A stretch of DNA of 14,153 nucleotides. It comes from an uncultured Solobacterium sp. (lineage in GTDB: Bacteria > Bacillota_I > Bacilli_A > Erysipelotrichales > Erysipelotrichaceae). Below the pieces are notes generated by a model. The model saw only the letters and a program-made list of their open reading frames with translations, searched no databases and had not been told where the DNA came from. The stretch covers positions 1 through 14,153 of the forward strand of contig CALISH010000033.1 of NCBI GenBank assembly GCA_938041275.1, written 5' to 3'. Both the position numbers and the translations under genes were made by a program. Shown piece after piece: positions 6,984-13,607 of the stretch; within the stretch, counting starts at the first letter, position 1; each line of letters opens with the position of its first letter.

Positions 6984-7706
6984 ATGTATCGGATATGGAT
7001 CGGAATATTCGGCTTCCATTTAGGAAGCTTTTTATTATGTATGTGTCACAGCTATCTTCAAAAAAGATTTACCGTACGTAGTCATTGTGATGCATGTCAT
7101 CATGTACTGCATTGGTATGATTTAATACCTATACTAAGTTATATATGGTTAAAGGGAAGATGTCGTTATTGTGGTAAAAAGCTTTCAAAAGAATATGTCC
7201 TTGCGGAGATATTAACAGGGTTTTTATCAATGTTCCTTGTTTGGAACATTGATATTTTCAAGTGGGATGTAATCATAAGGATTCTTTTGTTCGCTCTACT
7301 TTGGTGTGTATGTTATATTGACTATCTCATCATGGAGATTCCTGATGAGATACATTTCGGTATCATCATATTATTTATCATACATGCATGTATGATAAAT
7401 AATATAAATCTACATCCATGGATACGTATGTTAGTCATATTTGTTGTTGGGTGTATCATTTCCATTATCTGTCAGAAGTTGTTTCATAAGGAATGCATTG
7501 GTGGTGGAGATTTAAAACTTGTATCTTGTATGAGTTTATTTCTTTCGTTTCAAAAGATATGGATGTTATTATCTATTGCCTGTATATTTGCGATTTTGTG
7601 GATGGCTATTTGTAAGAAGAAGTGTATTGCGTTTGGACCATTTCTTTCGATATCTTTTTTATTGGTTTTTTGTGGTTATTTTGATAGCCTCGGTTGGGGA
7701 TTGTGA
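6984..7706 (+). CDS. Type IV prepilin peptidase (A24 family), ComC/PilD-like
   Basis: Bifunctional membrane aspartic peptidase/N-methyltransferase that processes type IV pilin-like precursors, 240 aa, a normal ComC length. The N-terminal DiS_P_DiS domain has paired zinc cysteines C35xxC38 (CDAC) and C60xxC63 (CRYC), separated by the typical WYDLIPILSYIWLKGRC. The catalytic aspartates are D113 in CYIDYLIMEIPDE and D176 in the GxGD motif IGGGDLKL. The C-terminal FGPFLSISF fits the family. About six to eight TM helices alternate with these motifs. The start at 6984 follows GGGGTGAT. No pilin, competence or secretion ATPase genes are nearby, so this is an orphan peptidase whose substrates are encoded elsewhere. 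The gene contains an unusual series of inverted repeats, listed separately. Confidence 0.9.
   Translation: MYRIWIGIFGFHLGSFLLCMCHSYLQKRFTVRSHCDACHHVLHWYDLIPILSYIWLKGRCRYCGKKLSKEYVLAEILTGFLSMFLVWNIDIFKWDVIIRILLFALLWCVCYIDYLIMEIPDEIHFGIIILFIIHACMINNINLHPWIRMLVIFVVGCIISIICQKLFHKECIGGGDLKLVSCMSLFLSFQKIWMLLSIACIFAILWMAICKKKCIAFGPFLSISFLLVFCGYFDSLGWGL
7012..7033 (+). repeat. Terminator-like hairpin at the 5' end of the prepilin peptidase gene
   Basis: GCTTCC (7012-7017) pairs with GGAAGC (7023-7028) around ATTTA. The sequence runs into TTTTT (7029-7033) only about 30 nt after the start codon. A six-base stem plus U-run is the form of a weak intrinsic terminator, inside coding sequence. Confidence 0.5.
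7225..7258 (+). repeat. Intragenic 12-bp inverted repeat followed by T-run
   Basis: TATCAATGTTCC (7225-7236) and GGAACATTGATA (7243-7254) are perfect reverse complements around the 6-nt loop TTGTTT. TTTT follows directly at 7255-7258. This stem is longer than any of the gene-end terminators in the window, although its outer part is AT-rich. Confidence 0.7.
7323..7352 (+). repeat. Intragenic 10-bp inverted repeat
   Basis: TATCTCATCA (7323-7332) and TGATGAGATA (7343-7352) are perfect reverse complements with a 10-nt interval. Inside the interval GGA (7334-7336) can pair with TCC (7340-7342), extending the helix past a single bulged T. The repeat covers the codons around catalytic D113. Confidence 0.65.
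7368..7405. repeat. Perfect 38-bp palindrome with no spacer
   Basis: The 19-base arm ATATTATTTATCATACATG (7368-7386) is followed immediately by its exact reverse complement (7387-7405). The first mismatch outward is at 7367/7406. It lies within codons 129-141 of the prepilin peptidase gene, encoding part of a TM helix and the following loop. As RNA it would form a hairpin of about 17 bp with a 4-nt loop; as DNA it can extrude a cruciform. Confidence 0.9.
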
Positions 7707-7732
7707 TAAACTTGTTCTATTGGAGGAAGTCG

Positions 7733-8908
7733 ATGAAAAAGTATCTATTGATTTTAGTGATGTTAATATCGATGATTGGTTATGTAGTAGGACTATATGG
7801 CTTCTTTCATAATCTGAATTTTATATTTCAGAAGATTACAATATCTCCATGGATGATTATCCAGGGTTTATTTCCGCTTCTTTGGGGTATTCTTGCGATC
7901 CTAACGTTTGCCATGGCGGAATATATGTATCGAAAAACTTGTCGAAATGAGGTTTATTTCCGATTCAAAGTCTCATCATGGACAAAAAATCTATTCTTTT
8001 TTGGAATTGTTGGTGTATTAATTGCGCGTCTAATAGGGATGACATACGTTGTTGTAAGTCAATCGCAAACAAATGCCAATAGAGAATTAACACAGATCTA
8101 TTTAACCACGGTTGCTTTAGGAATTGCGGTGGTTATCTTTACACAACAGCAGTACAAAAAAATGAAACACCAAAAGGAATTAAAACAATTTGAGAAGAAA
8201 GCAATCCTGAATGGTGAAAGACGCTATACGATGATGGTTGCCGAAAGTGATCAAGATACAATCTGTACTGGTTTTGTCTATGGTGAGATGAAAGTAAATG
8301 ATGAAATATGTCTTCACTGTAGTGATAAGGGAGAAGTCAGTGCAACGATTGTAGAGATACTCTGTGATAATCAACAAGTATCTTTCGCGAAGAATCGTAT
8401 GGTAACAATCAGACTGAATCATTCATGCAAAGGTTTCTTACTGAAGTATAGTGTTATCAGCAGTATTCAAGCTAGTACAGATCCAAGCATTATAGAAAAT
8501 CCGGGTTTGAGCGGAATTTTACGTGAGTATGCAAAGTTCTTTATGAATCAAGAGTATATTGGCACACTAGTATATGAAATCTGTATGAGTGAGTTTTATC
8601 TCATTAAATACACAAATGAAAATATCAATGATGAAAGATTTATGTCGGTTCGTCTAAATGTTGATCCTGATAAAGCGGTATTGGTATTGTTTACAGATTG
8701 GAATGCATTATTGCGATATAGTAACATATATGAAGAGGATGAAATCCAAATGGAAGTACGTAACATCAAGGAGTGCTTTCACTTAATACCGGCGAAATAT
8801 GACTCTATTGTAATCAATCCATTTGGGCCAAAGTCATTCATTATTACCAAAGATTTTATGCGTCATATTCAAGAAGTTCCGGGTTATGACGAATTATTTA
8901 AAAAATAG
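7733..8908 (+). CDS. Four-TM membrane protein with EF-Tu-domain-2-like barrel and SseB-like C-terminal domain
   Basis: A 391-aa protein with three regions. Residues 4-138 hold four hydrophobic helices (about 4-25, 41-63, 85-108, 118-138). A basic linker (YKKMKHQKELKQFEKK) follows. Residues about 165-245 (ICTGFVYGEMKVNDEICL, then VSATIVEI) resemble the beta-barrel of translation factor domain 2, where VxGxVxxGxxKVGDEV is typical. Residues about 255-388 resemble the SseB N-terminal domain: VLVLFTDWNALLRYSN (316-331) and IVINPFGPKSFII (359-371) match its FTSxxxL and INPFG hallmarks. The function of SseB-like domains in Firmicutes is poorly known. The ATG at 7733 is chosen over an in-frame start at 7694 because GGAGG (7722-7726) precedes it and overlap with the previous gene is avoided. 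The barrel assignment is less certain than the SseB one. Confidence 0.7.
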   Translation: MKKYLLILVMLISMIGYVVGLYGFFHNLNFIFQKITISPWMIIQGLFPLLWGILAILTFAMAEYMYRKTCRNEVYFRFKVSSWTKNLFFFGIVGVLIARLIGMTYVVVSQSQTNANRELTQIYLTTVALGIAVVIFTQQQYKKMKHQKELKQFEKKAILNGERRYTMMVAESDQDTICTGFVYGEMKVNDEICLHCSDKGEVSATIVEILCDNQQVSFAKNRMVTIRLNHSCKGFLLKYSVISSIQASTDPSIIENPGLSGILREYAKFFMNQEYIGTLVYEICMSEFYLIKYTNENINDERFMSVRLNVDPDKAVLVLFTDWNALLRYSNIYEEDEIQMEVRNIKECFHLIPAKYDSIVINPFGPKSFIITKDFMRHIQEVPGYDELFKK

Positions 8909-8917
8909 GAGGATCTT

Positions 8918-10156
8918 ATGAGTGCAAGTAAATCAATGTATCAAAAGTTAGCGAAATTAGCAGTTGTACGTGGCGTTAATGTACAGCCAAATCAACCACT
9001 AGTAATTACCGCATCTGTTCGTGACTATGAGTTTGTACGCATGGTTGCGAAAGAAGCATATGCCGTAGGTGCTAGAGAAGTCATTATGAGCTGGACCGAT
9101 ACAGAGTTAGCAAAACTAACTTACACATATCAAAGTGAAGAGACATTAACCGATATTCCAGATTGGAAATATGACATGGTAAAGCGTGAACATGATTTGG
9201 GTGCGTGTTATTTACGCATTCATTCTGATATGCCAGGTGCTTTAAAGGATGTAGACCAGTCTAAGGTTCGTGCATATCAGATGGCGTACAGTAAGAAGAT
9301 GAAAGACTTACGTAAGTACACAATGAATAACGAAGGACAATGGTGTGTAATAGGCATCCCTTCTGTGGAATGGGCAAAGGTCGTATTCCCTCATCTTTCT
9401 GAGGAAGAAGCGTTTGAGAAGCTAGAAGACGCAATCTTTATGACAAGCCGTGTAACAGAGGATAGTGATCCACTTGAAAACTGGCGCATTCATGATGGTG
9501 ATCTTGTAGAACATGCACGCAAGTTAACAGAATTAAATTTCAAGCAGTTGCATTTTACAAGTGAACTAGGAACGGATTTAACAGTAGAACTTGTGGATAA
9601 CCATGTATGGATTGGTGGTGGAGATAAGACACCGAAGGGTGTTTATTTCGATCCAAATATTCCAACCGAAGAATGTTTCACAATGCCTAAGAAAACAGGT
9701 GTAAATGGTATTGTCTACGCATCAAAGCCTTTAAGTTACAGTGGTAAGGTCATTGATGGTTTCTGGTTCCGTTTTGAAAATGGCAAGGTTGTCGACTTTG
9801 GTGCAAAACAAGAAGAGGAAACACTCAAGAGTTTATTGGACTTTGATGAAGGCTCTAGATACTTAGGTGAGGTTGCCTTAGTGCCATATGATTCTCCAAT
9901 CTCAAATTCAAATATCCTATTCTTCAATACATTGTTTGATGAAAACGCTGCGTGTCATTTGGCATTAGGTATGCCATATCCTGAAAACGTAAAGGGTGGT
10001 GCACATATGAGTGAAGAAGAACTTAAGGCTGCAGGCGCAAATGAATCATCTCAACATGAAGACTTTATGTTTGGTACAAAAGAAATGAATATTGATGGTA
10101 TCCAACAAGATGGTACGGTTGTGCCAGTATTTAGAAACGGAAATTTTGTAATCTAG
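8918..10156 (+). CDS. M29 family metallo-aminopeptidase (AmpS/PepS type)
   Basis: Cytoplasmic dimeric aminopeptidase of the thermophilic-metalloprotease family, releasing N-terminal residues from peptides using two metal ions. It is 412 aa, the normal length. Residues equivalent to the known M29 metal and catalytic set are visible: Glu in the IPTEE segment (E251 or E252), E318 (LGEVAL), H347 (NAACHLALGMPY), Y354, H380 and D382 (QHEDFMFG). Their spacing agrees with characterised members. AGGAGG overlaps the stop codon of the preceding gene and lies 5 nt before the ATG, so translation of the two is probably coupled. It is the last gene before a terminator. Together with the M18 enzyme downstream it points to intracellular peptide turnover. 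Confidence 0.92.
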   Translation: MSASKSMYQKLAKLAVVRGVNVQPNQPLVITASVRDYEFVRMVAKEAYAVGAREVIMSWTDTELAKLTYTYQSEETLTDIPDWKYDMVKREHDLGACYLRIHSDMPGALKDVDQSKVRAYQMAYSKKMKDLRKYTMNNEGQWCVIGIPSVEWAKVVFPHLSEEEAFEKLEDAIFMTSRVTEDSDPLENWRIHDGDLVEHARKLTELNFKQLHFTSELGTDLTVELVDNHVWIGGGDKTPKGVYFDPNIPTEECFTMPKKTGVNGIVYASKPLSYSGKVIDGFWFRFENGKVVDFGAKQEEETLKSLLDFDEGSRYLGEVALVPYDSPISNSNILFFNTLFDENAACHLALGMPYPENVKGGAHMSEEELKAAGANESSQHEDFMFGTKEMNIDGIQQDGTVVPVFRNGNFVI

Positions 10157-10162
10157 ATAGAG

Positions 10163-10185
10163 AAACCACCAATTACGGTGGTTTT
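10163..10185 (+). terminator. Rho-independent terminator after the M29 aminopeptidase gene
   Basis: AAACCACC (10163-10170) pairs with GGTGGTTT (10177-10184) around AATTAC. Terminal T residues are partly used in the stem, and TTTTCGTCT is a short, imperfect U-tract. It begins 7 nt after the stop codon. Confidence 0.75.
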
Positions 10186-10189
10186 CGTC

Positions 10190-10195
10190 TATAAT
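10190..10195 (+). promoter_or_regulatory. Candidate -10 box for the M18 aminopeptidase gene
   Basis: A perfect TATAAT sits 29 bp before the M18 start and just after the terminator, where a promoter is expected. No good -35 hexamer lies 16-18 bp upstream because that DNA is the terminator stem. The call rests on the -10 and position alone. Confidence 0.35.
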
Positions 10196-10224
10196 AAATA
10201 AGTAATTTTATATAAGGAGAGTTT

Positions 10225-11529
10225 ATGGTAGATATCAATGAAAAATTATTAGATTTTCTACACAAGAGTCCAACTTGTTTTCATGCAATAGATGAGATAA
10301 AGAAGGTGTTAGTAAAACAAGGATATCGTGAATTATCCGAGGCGGATTCTTGGAATCTTGAGATAGATGGAAGATACTTTACGGTGAGAAACCAATCCAG
10401 TATCATTGCCTTCCGTATCCCTACAACAGATTATAAGGGATATATGATTGGGGCAGCACACAGTGATTCTCCAACATTTAAAGTAAAAGAGAATCCAGAA
10501 ATCGTTGGTAATGGAGTAGTGAAGTTAAACGTTGAAAAGTATGGTGGTATGTTGTGTGCGCCATGGTTTGATCGTCCATTATCTGTAGCGGGTAGAGTCA
10601 TCGTAAAGGAAAACGGAAAGCTTATTACAAAGCTTGTACGTGTTGACAAGGATTTATTAGTTATTCCTAATCTTGCGATTCATATGAATCGTGAAGTGAA
10701 TACAAATGCGACTTATAATGCACAGGTAGATATGTTGCCAGTATTTGGTACTGAAGATGCCAAGGGTAAGTTTATGGAAGTCGTGGCTGAATCAATCGGT
10801 GTAAAGGTGGAAGATATCCTTAGCCATGACCTATATCTCTATACGCGTGAAAAGGCAACTGTTTGGGGTTATCAGAATGAATTCGTGTCTGCAGGTCACT
10901 TAGATGATTTACAGTGTGCATTTGGATGCCTTTATGGTTTCTTGGGCGCAAACGATAGTGAAAGTATTCCTGTTGTGGCAATTTTTGACAATGAAGAAGT
11001 TGGCTCAGGCACAAAACAAGGTGCAGATTCCACTTTCTTAGAAGATACATTGGAAAGAATTGCGCTATCCTGCGGTAAGAAGCCAGAAGAAGCAAAACGT
11101 GCAATTGCATCTAGCTTTATGGTATCTGCAGATAATGCACATGCGGTTCATCCGAATCATGTGGATAAGGCAGACCCAATCAATCGCCCTCAGATGAATA
11201 AGGGTATTGTCATCAAGTACAATGCAAATCAGAAGTACACAACAGATGCAGTATCTGCGGCAGTATTTAAAGAAGTATGTGCAGCAGTAAAAGTTCCTGT
11301 ACAGACATTTACAAATCGCTCTGATATGGCTGGTGGTTCAACGTTGGGCAATATTTCGAATGCCCATGTGTCGTTGAATACAGTAGATATTGGACTTGCA
11401 CAGCTTGCGATGCATTCGTCTTATGAAACAGCAGGCGCAAAAGATACAGAGCATCTTGTAGAGGCGATGTCACATTTCTTCTCCCTCACTTTAGAAGATG
11501 AAGGAGAAGGTGTATTCTCACTTCGCTAA
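10225..11529 (+). CDS. apeB: M18 family aminopeptidase (aspartyl aminopeptidase type)
   Basis: Cytoplasmic zinc aminopeptidase of 434 aa, the usual length for the M18 family, whose characterised members remove N-terminal acidic residues. Visible active-site elements are H79-x-D81 in AAHSDSP, D227 in SAGHLDDLQ, the catalytic Glu pair E257-E258 in FDNEEVGSGTKQGADS, D303 in VSADNAHAVHPN, and H397 in LAQLAMHSSYE. The SDMAGGSTLGNI block is also characteristic. The start at 10225 follows AAGGAGA (10214-10219). It appears to be a single-gene transcript, flanked by terminators on both sides. The bacterial apeB symbol is a family-level name; acidic specificity is inferred. Confidence 0.92.
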   Translation: MVDINEKLLDFLHKSPTCFHAIDEIKKVLVKQGYRELSEADSWNLEIDGRYFTVRNQSSIIAFRIPTTDYKGYMIGAAHSDSPTFKVKENPEIVGNGVVKLNVEKYGGMLCAPWFDRPLSVAGRVIVKENGKLITKLVRVDKDLLVIPNLAIHMNREVNTNATYNAQVDMLPVFGTEDAKGKFMEVVAESIGVKVEDILSHDLYLYTREKATVWGYQNEFVSAGHLDDLQCAFGCLYGFLGANDSESIPVVAIFDNEEVGSGTKQGADSTFLEDTLERIALSCGKKPEEAKRAIASSFMVSADNAHAVHPNHVDKADPINRPQMNKGIVIKYNANQKYTTDAVSAAVFKEVCAAVKVPVQTFTNRSDMAGGSTLGNISNAHVSLNTVDIGLAQLAMHSSYETAGAKDTEHLVEAMSHFFSLTLEDEGEGVFSLR

Positions 11530-11542
11530 TTAGAATTACAAT

Positions 11543-11573
11543 AAACAAGTCTTCGGTGGTAGGGCTTGTTTTT
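11543..11573 (+). terminator. Rho-independent terminator after the M18 aminopeptidase gene
   Basis: AAACAAGTCT (11543-11552) pairs with GGGCTTGTTT (11562-11571), including two G-U pairs, around a 9-nt loop. It is followed by further T residues. The same stem sequences recur in the terminator at 12576-12601. Confidence 0.75.
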
Positions 11574-11581
11574 GTTATGGA

Positions 11582-11610
11582 TTGCATGAAAAGTTATTTA
11601 TACATACAAT
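11582..11610 (+). promoter_or_regulatory. Sigma-A promoter of the first DUF4003-like gene
   Basis: The -35 TTGCAT (11582-11587) and -10 TACAAT (11605-11610) have the ideal 17-bp spacer. The promoter lies directly after the M18 terminator and 22 bp before the start codon. Confidence 0.65.
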
Positions 11611-11632
11611 ATTTAAATGAGAGGTGGATTTG

Positions 11633-12577
11633 ATGGATGATTTTTTATTAGAAAAATGCAATACATTTCTGGATAATCGCAGGGTGTTACGCCGTAAATA
11701 TTTCCTGTATAGCCCTGAAGGGATTGCGGATATTGCATTTATCTACATGTCTAACGAAAAAGAAATCAACTTTGAAATGTTGGAACACTGTGAAGATGTC
11801 ATTCAGAATTCATTTCCATTTAGCTCATTTCAATACCGTTTTTTAACGAAGGTATATGCGGCGATGATGGATGTGTCTAATATTGAACCGGATATCGTAG
11901 TCAATCGTGTGATGAGTTTTGAAGAACTCTTCAATCGAACATTTAAGGATACGATAGGACTTGCGGTACTATGTTTTAGTGCTGCGGAAAGACCGCAGGT
12001 AGAATATCAAACAATCTACTATAGGGCACTCGCAATCTATAACCAAATGAAGGATTTACAACGCTCCTTAACAAATGATCTAGATGTGGTATATGCAGGG
12101 ATTTTAGCGATGTCTTCAAATGTTAAGGAAGATGTTGTGGATGAACTGGTTATTATGGATGATCTGCTTGTGAATGAATATAGACTACCTAAGGATTTTT
12201 CAAGAAGACTTTCCTATGCACTTGCCTTCTGTGATGGTACCGCAACGCAGAAAGTTCAGAATGCGATGGAATTCATCGAATCTTGTACAAGTAAATGGAA
12301 TCGTCGCATAGGGTATATTTACTATGTCCTTCATGCGGTAGTTGCAAATCTTTCAATTCCGCTTGATACAATCCAAAAAGATTGTGATGAAGTGATGCAG
12401 TATTTAAAAAAGAGTAGACAGTACGGTCTATTCTCTAAACCGGAACGTTCTTTACATGCATGTATGATTTTATTAAATTTCTATGTTGGAAATAATATTT
12501 CCATTTATACACTGACAAATGCGATTCTTTATACAATTGCATTAATAAAAGCACTTGCCCAACGCAGGTCATGTTAA
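11633..12577 (+). CDS. DUF4003-like helical protein, intact copy
   Basis: A 314-aa soluble protein with no signal peptide or TM segment, rich in predicted helix. The middle part, IYNQMKDLQRSLTNDLDVVYAGILAMSS (about residues 134-162), resembles the pattern of the DUF4003 family, where a stretch like HxFLTxxDD...AxLLA recurs. The family has no known function and my assignment is from pattern memory. The start at ATG 11633 (MDDFLLEKC) is preferred over GTG 11624 because the downstream paralogue begins MDDLLLQKC at its only plausible start, and GAGGTG (11621-11626) serves as the ribosome binding site. It has its own promoter and terminator. The neighbouring copy is about half identical in the first third and more similar in the middle. 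Confidence 0.65.
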   Translation: MDDFLLEKCNTFLDNRRVLRRKYFLYSPEGIADIAFIYMSNEKEINFEMLEHCEDVIQNSFPFSSFQYRFLTKVYAAMMDVSNIEPDIVVNRVMSFEELFNRTFKDTIGLAVLCFSAAERPQVEYQTIYYRALAIYNQMKDLQRSLTNDLDVVYAGILAMSSNVKEDVVDELVIMDDLLVNEYRLPKDFSRRLSYALAFCDGTATQKVQNAMEFIESCTSKWNRRIGYIYYVLHAVVANLSIPLDTIQKDCDEVMQYLKKSRQYGLFSKPERSLHACMILLNFYVGNNISIYTLTNAILYTIALIKALAQRRSC

Positions 12578-12601
12578 ACAAGTCTTAGAGGGCTTGTTTT
12601 T
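12576..12601 (+). terminator. Rho-independent terminator overlapping the stop of the first DUF4003-like gene
   Basis: AAACAAGTCT (12576-12585) pairs with GGGCTTGTTT (12590-12599) around a 4-nt loop, followed by TT. The stem begins inside the TAA stop codon. Both arms are identical to the terminator at 11543-11573; only the loop differs. Confidence 0.8.
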
Positions 12602-12612
12602 ATGACTTTGAA

Positions 12613-12641
12613 TTGAGGGAAAGTCATATTCTGCTTATAAT
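12613..12641 (+). promoter_or_regulatory. Sigma-A promoter of the second DUF4003-like gene
   Basis: The -35 TTGAGG (12613-12618) and a perfect -10 TATAAT (12636-12641) are spaced by 17 bp. The promoter lies just after the terminator and 27 bp before the start codon, so the broken second copy should still be transcribed. Confidence 0.65.
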
Positions 12642-12668
12642 ATTAGATAGAAGAGGTATTTAACTGAT

Positions 12669-13590
12669 ATGGATGATTTATTGTTACAAAAATGCATAAC
12701 CTTTATGGATAAAAAAGAAGCATTGCGGCAAAAACATTTCTTTTCAAATCTGGATGAAAATGCAGTGATTGCATATATTTATATGTACCATAAGCAGGAA
12801 ATTAACTTTGATGCATTGAGTTCATGTGAGTGGATAGTAAAGAAAGCATTTTCATTTACATCTCCATATAGGCAAGCTCATCCTAGAATATATGCAGCGA
12901 TGATGGCTGTTTCCCAGCAGGATCCAGATACAGTAGTTGCTAGAGTGATGGCGTTTGAACAACAATTTAATCGCAGCTTTGCAAAGAATAATGGACTTGC
13001 GGTATTGGCGTTCATTGCGGCAGAGATCCAACCGGTATCAAACGATATACTATACAGCATTATCGATTTATAATCAGATGAAAGATCTGCATCGTTTTTT
13101 AACAAATGATCAGGATGTTATTTATGCCGGTATATTGGCAATGACACCACATTTAAAAGAAGATGTTGTGGATGAGTTAGTCATCATGGATGATTTATTG
13201 ATGAATGAATATCATTTGGACGGTGATTATGCAAGAAGATTATCCTATGTTTTAGCGCTATGTGAGGGTACTGCAACTGTAAAGGTAAGACGTGCAATGG
13301 AGCTAATACAGACAATTACAAATGGATGGGATCGTTCAATTAACTACCTTTACTTCATATTGCCGGCAGTATTGGCAAATATATCCATTCCTTTTGAAAG
13401 GGTTTTGGAGGATTATGAGGAGGTATCTGCTTTCCTAAAAATGCAGAAAGACTATGGTAAATTCTATAATCATACAAGATCATTACATACATGCATGATT
13501 CTATTGCAATATTATGCGGAAGATAATTTATCGATTTATGCTGTGATCAATGCAATTGTATTCTCAATCACAAATGCACAGAGAAGTTAG
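12669..13590 (+). pseudogene. DUF4003-like paralogue, frameshifted
   Basis: A second copy of the upstream gene, split between two frames. The first frame (12669 to the stop at 13071-13073) matches the paralogue up to GLAVLAFIAAE. The match then resumes one frame over at YQTIYYTALSIYNQMKDLHRFLTND, from about 13035, and runs to the stop at 13588-13590. Between the shared GCxGA(A/G) codons and the shared TAT-CAA codons the intact copy has 15 nt and this copy has 10. The break is therefore at about 13028-13035, and the whole interval of 922 nt is one base over a multiple of three. Both halves remain well conserved, and the second half is the more similar one, so the lesion is recent or a sequencing error. 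It has its own promoter; no terminator follows, and transcription may continue into sbcD. Confidence 0.75.
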
Positions 13591-13607
13591 TATAGAAAGT
13601 TATTTAT

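Noticed and set aside
7576..7812. 78-codon plus-strand frame bridging the prepilin peptidase and SseB-like genes
   Set aside because: It overlaps both genes in another frame. Each of those has motifs and ribosome binding sites, and this one has none.
10820..11110. 96-codon open frame on the minus strand opposite the M18 gene
   Set aside because: It is antisense to conserved catalytic-motif codons, its composition is low-complexity and unlike a real protein, and it has no supporting signals.
13021..13080. Programmed +1 frameshift in the second DUF4003-like gene
   Set aside because: There is no slippery heptamer, rare-codon or stop-codon pause, or stimulatory structure at the junction, and the paralogue needs none. 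Mutation or sequence error is simpler.
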